From Paractinoplanes ferrugineus (GTDB lineage Bacteria > Actinomycetota > Actinomycetes > Mycobacteriales > Micromonosporaceae), in assembly GCF_016862195.1 (NCBI RefSeq), contig NZ_BOMM01000014.1, forward strand, positions 1-64,000: DNA of 64,000 nucleotides, given 5' to 3'. Of this stretch, positions 59,692 to 64,000 are shown piece by piece (the stretch's first letter is position 1; each line of letters starts with the position of its first letter). The notes beneath the pieces are model-generated. The model had not been told where the DNA came from and did no database searches. It saw only the letters and a program-made list of their open reading frames with translations. The position numbers and the translations under genes are program-made.

Positions 59692-59859
59692 GAACACGCT
59701 CCCCACGCTCGCGAGCAAAGCTCGAACATCAACGCTGGCACAACATCGGGCGGACGGCGAGTGTTCCGGCGCTTCGAGCTTCCCGACAATTCACCTCATA
59801 CAGCAACTATTTAGTCGGACAATGCCTGCGTGGGGGACTTTCCGAGTCATGTCGTGTCC

Positions 59860-61989
59860 ATGCCGGCCCGTCCACGATTCGGGCGTACGCGGGCGACGGC
59901 CTTCGCGGTGTTCGCCGGCGCGCTGTGCCTGATGCTGTCGGGTGCCACGTCGTCGCCGGCACTGCGATCGCCGGCGCTGCTGATCGCCGGGATGCGTGAC
60001 ATACCGTCGCCGCCGACCGGCACCCCGTGGCGGCCGGCCCCGGTCGACGCGAACGGGCTGAGCATGGTGGCCGGGGCCGACGGCCGGCGCTTCGTGCTGC
60101 ACACCGCGGCCGGCGAACGCAGCTTCCTGCCCGGGGTCGACCTCGGCAACACCACCCCCGGGCACGTGCCCGCCGACGTGTCGATCTCGGCGGCGCAGTA
60201 CCGGGCGTGGTTCGCGGCGATGACCTGGCTCGGCATCCGGGTCGTGCGGATCTACGACATCCACCCGCCGGCGTTCTACCAGCAGCTCCTGGCGTACAAC
60301 CAGGCGAACCCGGACCGGCCGCTCTACGTGATGCAGGGTGTCTCGCTTGTCGGGGACGCGTACATCAAGCAGGGCAACCTCTACGACCCGCAGGTCACCG
60401 AGGCGTTCCGGCAGGAACTGAAGGACGCCACGCAGGCGGTGTCCGGGCAGCTGGCCCGCACCTCCCTGCCGACCCGGGTGGGCGGTGAATGGACCGCCGA
60501 CGTCACCCCCTGGCTGGCCGGCTGGCTCATCGGCTCGGAGCTCGACCCGGCCGCCACCGCCGCCTCCGACCGCAAGAACGCCAAGGCCAAGCCGGTGACC
60601 GGCAAGTATTTCCGCAGCACGCCGGAGGCGACGCCGACCGAGCGCTGGCTGGCCAACCGGATGAACGACCTGGCCGGTTACGAGGCGGCGCGCAAGCTGT
60701 CCCAGCCGATCGCGTTCGTGAACTGGGCGACCACCGATCCGCTGCGGCACCCCGAGGAACCGCTGCGGCAGGAGGACCAGATCCAGCTGGACGCGAACCA
60801 CGTGCGGCCCACCGAACACTGGCCGGCCGGGACCTTCGCCAGCTACCACGCCTATCCCTACTATCCCGATTTCCTGCGGTACGAGCCGGGACTGCAGGGT
60901 AGCGGCGACCCCTACCTGGCCTATCTCAAGGCACTGCGCGACCACCACCGGGACATGCCGACCATGATCACCGAGTTCGGGGTGCCGTCGTCGATCGGCT
61001 CGGCGCACAACGGGCCGCTCGAGCGCGACCAGGGCAACCACAGCGAGGTCGAGGCGACCCGGATGTCCGCCGGCCTGCTGCGCGACATGGCCGCGATCGG
61101 GCTGGCCGGCGGGTTCTTGTACGAGTGGGCCGACGAGTGGTACCGCTATTCCTGGAACACCGTCGCCCACCAGCTGCCCACCCGGCGCCAGCTGTGGCAC
61201 GACCCGCTCACCAACGAGCAGTACTTCGGGTTGCTGGCGATGGACCCGGCGGGCGGCACCGACCGCAGCACGCTGCTCGACGCGGACGGCGGCTGGCCGG
61301 CCACCCGGGTGCGGGCGCGGGTCGACGAGTCGTACCTGCACCTGGAGATCAAGCTCGGCGACTCCCGACCGGGCTCGCTGATGGTCGGCCTCGACGCGCT
61401 GCCCAGCCTCACCGGCACGCCGATGGCCGGCAGCGCCGACCATCGGCCGGACGCGATCTTCGCGCTCAACCTGGTGGGTCACACCGGTCAGGCGTACGTG
61501 CGGGAGCAGCTCGACCCGCTCCAACTCGACGGCGACGTCCCGGATTCGGCACGCGCCCAGGCGCCGGACGGCTGGCGGCCGTTCGAGCTGCTGGTCAACC
61601 GGCCGCAGACGGTGCCGAGCACGGGCGCCCGGATGCCGATCGAGATGCAGAACGCCGGCCTGCTCCAGTACGGCGGGTGGGATCCGGCGAAGGGCGGCGC
61701 GGACAGCCGGGCGCTGTGGAACCTCGACGACGACACCCTGACCGTACGCGTGCCGTGGGCCATGATGGCCTTCGCCGACCCCTCGTCGCACGCGGTCGGC
61801 GTGCCCCGCGCCGGCAAGCTGACCACCCAGCGCAGCCCCGGCGTGACGGTCAACCTGTCGGCCTCCGGCAAGGACCAGGAGATCGGGCAGGTGACCTGGG
61901 ACGACTGGAACCGCCCGGCCGCCACCGAGCGGATCAAGCAGGGGGCGGAGCAGATCCGGGACGCCGCTCTCGCGGTGACGAGCGACTGA
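59860..61989 (+). CDS. secreted glycoside-hydrolase-like protein (TIM barrel)
   Basis: 709 residues. Signal peptide RATAFAVFAGALCLMLSGAT, then a catalytic barrel (about 85-410) with WLGIRVVRIYDIHPPAFYQQ, FASYHAYPYYPDF and the likely nucleophile Glu in TMITEFGVPSS; WADEWYRYSWNT completes the site. The C-terminal 270 residues look like a carbohydrate-binding sandwich domain (LEIKLGDSRPGSLMVGLDAL). It probably cleaves or modifies an extracellular polysaccharide. The ATG at 59860 is chosen for the signal peptide; a GTG at 59830 is also possible. Confidence 0.85.
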   Translation: MPARPRFGRTRATAFAVFAGALCLMLSGATSSPALRSPALLIAGMRDIPSPPTGTPWRPAPVDANGLSMVAGADGRRFVLHTAAGERSFLPGVDLGNTTPGHVPADVSISAAQYRAWFAAMTWLGIRVVRIYDIHPPAFYQQLLAYNQANPDRPLYVMQGVSLVGDAYIKQGNLYDPQVTEAFRQELKDATQAVSGQLARTSLPTRVGGEWTADVTPWLAGWLIGSELDPAATAASDRKNAKAKPVTGKYFRSTPEATPTERWLANRMNDLAGYEAARKLSQPIAFVNWATTDPLRHPEEPLRQEDQIQLDANHVRPTEHWPAGTFASYHAYPYYPDFLRYEPGLQGSGDPYLAYLKALRDHHRDMPTMITEFGVPSSIGSAHNGPLERDQGNHSEVEATRMSAGLLRDMAAIGLAGGFLYEWADEWYRYSWNTVAHQLPTRRQLWHDPLTNEQYFGLLAMDPAGGTDRSTLLDADGGWPATRVRARVDESYLHLEIKLGDSRPGSLMVGLDALPSLTGTPMAGSADHRPDAIFALNLVGHTGQAYVREQLDPLQLDGDVPDSARAQAPDGWRPFELLVNRPQTVPSTGARMPIEMQNAGLLQYGGWDPAKGGADSRALWNLDDDTLTVRVPWAMMAFADPSSHAVGVPRAGKLTTQRSPGVTVNLSASGKDQEIGQVTWDDWNRPAATERIKQGAEQIRDAALAVTSD

Positions 61990-62078
61990 CCCTCGCCGGG
62001 GGCTTCGGCGGAGGCGGTCACAGCTGCTACACAGGAACCGGATAGGCGGCGCAAAGCGAGACCGGTGACAGTGGGGGC

Positions 62079-62816
62079 ATGACGATGGCGAACCAAGAAT
62101 CCGGTACCGAGCTCCGTCGTCCCGACGGTGGTCCGGTTCGAGTCCTCGTGGTCGACGACGAACCGACCCTGGCCGAGTTGCTCTCCATGGCGCTGCGCTA
62201 CGAGGGCTGGGACGTCAAGAGCGCCGGCGACGGCCAGACCGCCGTGCGCACCGCCCGCGACTTCCGCCCCGACGCCGTCGTCCTCGACATGATGCTGCCC
62301 GACATCGACGGGCTGGAGGTGCTGCGCCGGCTGCGGGGCGAGTCCCCCGAGGTGCCCGTGCTGTTCCTGACGGCCAAGGACTCGGTGGAGGACCGGATCA
62401 CCGGCCTCACCGCCGGTGGCGACGACTACGTCACCAAGCCGTTCAGCCTGGAGGAGGTCGTGGCCCGGCTCCGCGGCCTGATGCGGCGGATGGGCCACTC
62501 GCCGATGCGCACCGAGTCGCTTCTCGTCGTCGGCGACCTGTCCCTCGACGAGGACAGCCACGAGGTGCGCCGCGGCAGCGACCTGGTCACGCTCACCGCG
62601 ACCGAGTTCGAGCTGCTGCGCTACCTGATGCGCAATCCGCGGCGGGTGCTGAGCAAGAGCCAGATTCTCGACCGGGTGTGGAACTACGACTTCGGCGGCC
62701 AGGCCAACGTGGTCGAGCTGTACATCTCGTACCTGCGCAAGAAGATCGACGCCGGCCGGGCGCCGATGATCCACACGATGCGCGGGGCCGGTTATGTCCT
62801 CAAGCCGGCTGACTGA
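62079..62816 (+). CDS. OmpR/PhoB-family response regulator
   Basis: 245 residues. Receiver: LVVDDEPTLAEL, phosphorylated Asp 70 in VVLDMMLPD, LFLTAKDS and DDYVTKPFS. Winged-helix output: LTATEFELLRYLMRNPRRVL, then VVELYISYLRKKID and MIHTMRGAGYVLKP, as in MprA/TcrA-type regulators of actinobacteria. It is coupled to the histidine kinase, whose ATG lies inside its last 23 nt. About 90 nt upstream show no clear operator. Confidence 0.95.
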   Translation: MTMANQESGTELRRPDGGPVRVLVVDDEPTLAELLSMALRYEGWDVKSAGDGQTAVRTARDFRPDAVVLDMMLPDIDGLEVLRRLRGESPEVPVLFLTAKDSVEDRITGLTAGGDDYVTKPFSLEEVVARLRGLMRRMGHSPMRTESLLVVGDLSLDEDSHEVRRGSDLVTLTATEFELLRYLMRNPRRVLSKSQILDRVWNYDFGGQANVVELYISYLRKKIDAGRAPMIHTMRGAGYVLKPAD

Positions 62817-64000
62817 AGCCGCGCCGAGCCGGCGCGCCCGATGGCGTAGCCCGTCAGGTTGGTCGCTGCGCACCCGGATCGTGGCGATCGTGATCACCCT
62901 GCTCGCCGTCGTCGGGGTCGCGGTCGGCGGCACCGCCGGGATCTTCCTGCGCCAGCAGCTGTACGCCCAGCTCGACGCCAAGATCGAGCAGAAGATGGAC
63001 CCGTTCCGGGGGAACGGGAACCAGCCGTTCGGCAACGGACGCTCGCCCGGCAACCGGCCCTATCTGCCGGACCGGCCCTCCCCCGGCTCGGACCTCGGTT
63101 CCATCACGGCCTTCTACGACTCGGAGTACCCCAGCGATTTCCTCGGTGGGGTGGTCGACTTCGACACCGGCGCCGCGAGCACCACCAACCAGCTCGAGCT
63201 CAAGTGGAACGACCTCGACGCCACGAAGCAGACCAAACTGGTCGCGATCAAGGCCGACGGCCACAAGGAGAACATCGACCTCGGTTCGCTCGGAACCTTC
63301 CGGGTCACCGCCGAGGACATCGGCAACAACACGGTCAAGGTCGTCGCCCTCTCGCTCTCGCCCCTGCACCAGACGCTGCTGAAGGTCGCCCTGGTGACCG
63401 GTGGGGCGGTGCTCATCGCTCTGGTCATCGCCGGCTGGGCGGCCGCACTCATCGTCCGTCGCACGCTCCGGCCGCTCCGCCGGGTCGCGAACACCGCCAC
63501 CCGGGTCTCCGAGTTGCGGCTCGACCGCGGCGAGGTGCAGCTGGCCCAACGGGTGCCGGAGGCCGACACCGACCCGAACACCGAGGTCGGCCAGGTCGGT
63601 GCGGCCCTCAACCGGATGCTCGACCACGTCGGCGGCGCCCTCGAGGCCCGGCACGCCAGCGAGATGCAGGTCCGCCAGTTCGTCGCCGACGCCAGCCATG
63701 AGCTGCGCACGCCACTCGCGGCCATCCGCGGTTACGCCGAACTGAGCCGGCGCAGCCGCGCGCCCATCCCCGAAGAGATCGCACACGTGCTCGGCCGGGT
63801 CGAGTCCGAGGCCAAACGGATGACCGGACTTGTCGAGGACCTGCTGCTGCTGGCTCGCCTGGACGCCGGCCGGCCGCTCGCGCACGACCCGGTCGACCTG
63901 AGCATGCTGGTCGTCGACGCGGTCAGCGACGCGCACGCCACCGGGCCCCGGCACAACTGGCAGCTGGACCTGCCCGAGGAGCCGGTCACCGTGGTCGGCG
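62794..64000 (+). CDS. sensor histidine kinase (3' end outside window)
   Basis: At least 402 residues; the frame stays open to the right edge. ATG 62794 overlaps the regulator gene by 23 nt in another frame. First transmembrane helix (LRTRIVAIVITLLAVVGVAV), outer domain with PFGNGRSPGNRP and FDTGAASTTNQLELK, second helix (LVTGGAVLIALVIAGWAAAL), HAMP segment (TLRPLRRVANTATRVSEL), H-box FVADASHELRTPLAAIRGY. The ATPase domain is cut. It should phosphorylate the paired regulator. Confidence 0.92.
   Translation, partial: MSSSRLTEAAPSRRARWRSPSGWSLRTRIVAIVITLLAVVGVAVGGTAGIFLRQQLYAQLDAKIEQKMDPFRGNGNQPFGNGRSPGNRPYLPDRPSPGSDLGSITAFYDSEYPSDFLGGVVDFDTGAASTTNQLELKWNDLDATKQTKLVAIKADGHKENIDLGSLGTFRVTAEDIGNNTVKVVALSLSPLHQTLLKVALVTGGAVLIALVIAGWAAALIVRRTLRPLRRVANTATRVSELRLDRGEVQLAQRVPEADTDPNTEVGQVGAALNRMLDHVGGALEARHASEMQVRQFVADASHELRTPLAAIRGYAELSRRSRAPIPEEIAHVLGRVESEAKRMTGLVEDLLLLARLDAGRPLAHDPVDLSMLVVDAVSDAHATGPRHNWQLDLPEEPVTVVG

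Overview
The window is high-GC DNA (roughly 70% G+C by eye) with frequent GTG starts, tightly overlapping genes (GTGA and ATGA junctions) and many start codons directly behind a -10 box. The order moeZ, DUF3152, TetR, DUF3107, RhlE-type helicase resembles the Mycobacterium tuberculosis Rv3206c-Rv3211 region. DUF1707, DUF2252, MoeZ and TIGR00027 proteins also point to Actinomycetota. I infer a Micromonosporaceae-like actinomycete, but the sequence alone does not fix the genus. I see no tRNA, rRNA, prophage, insertion sequence or CRISPR array.

Layout. 1-0.7 kb: the end of a 33-residue-repeat protein and a terminator. 0.7-5.7 kb: HtpX protease, two acetyltransferases, a DUF4396 membrane protein under a CsoR-type operator, a DUF1707 protein, a luciferase-like oxidoreductase and a MOSC protein. 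5.7-16.1 kb: a minus-strand complex I operon nuoB-(DUF2252)-C-H-I-J-K-L-M-N that lacks nuoA, D, E, F and G, preceded by 23-bp tandem repeats. 16.4-23.6 kb: a PLP-dependent lyase, an MFS carrier, a divergent gamma-glutamyltransferase, an NAD(P)-binding protein and TetR pair around two palindromes, a methyltransferase and an alkyltransferase-like protein. 23.6-26 kb: proB-proA. 26-38 kb: a squalene-cyclase-like repeat protein, moeZ, two DUF3152 metzincin-like proteins, an alpha/beta hydrolase coupled to a 1068-residue disordered protein, TetR, DUF3107 and a DEAD-box helicase behind a structured leader. 37.9-41.6 kb: haem oxygenase, a METTL25-like methyltransferase and a copper operon (csoR-copZ-His/Met-rich membrane protein). 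41.7-51.3 kb: RecQ fused to a phosphoribosyltransferase domain with two DnaA boxes upstream, a glycosyltransferase, SDR, Ser/Thr kinase, spermidine-synthase-like fusion and a secreted coiled-coil protein. 51.3-56.6 kb: a signalling operon (PP2C-type phosphatase with receiver, CHASE3-type histidine kinase, CheY-like regulator, inositol-phosphatase-like enzyme, SDR). 56.7-64 kb: M28 membrane protease, Smr and TPR small proteins, a secreted glycosidase-like protein and an OmpR/histidine-kinase pair cut by the window end.

How parts connect. CsoR (41.5 kb) probably controls itself and the DUF4396 gene 39 kb away, because both have a CsoR-like site overlapping a TATGYT -10 box that lies 6-7 nt before the ATG. 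At least a dozen genes show the same leaderless arrangement (TAnnnT, 6-7 nt, start codon), which also settles several start codons. The nuo operon cannot make a normal NADH dehydrogenase alone: the NADH module and the NuoA and NuoD subunits are missing, and NuoH has changed quinone-loop acids. It either borrows subunits encoded elsewhere or is a different ion-pumping complex.
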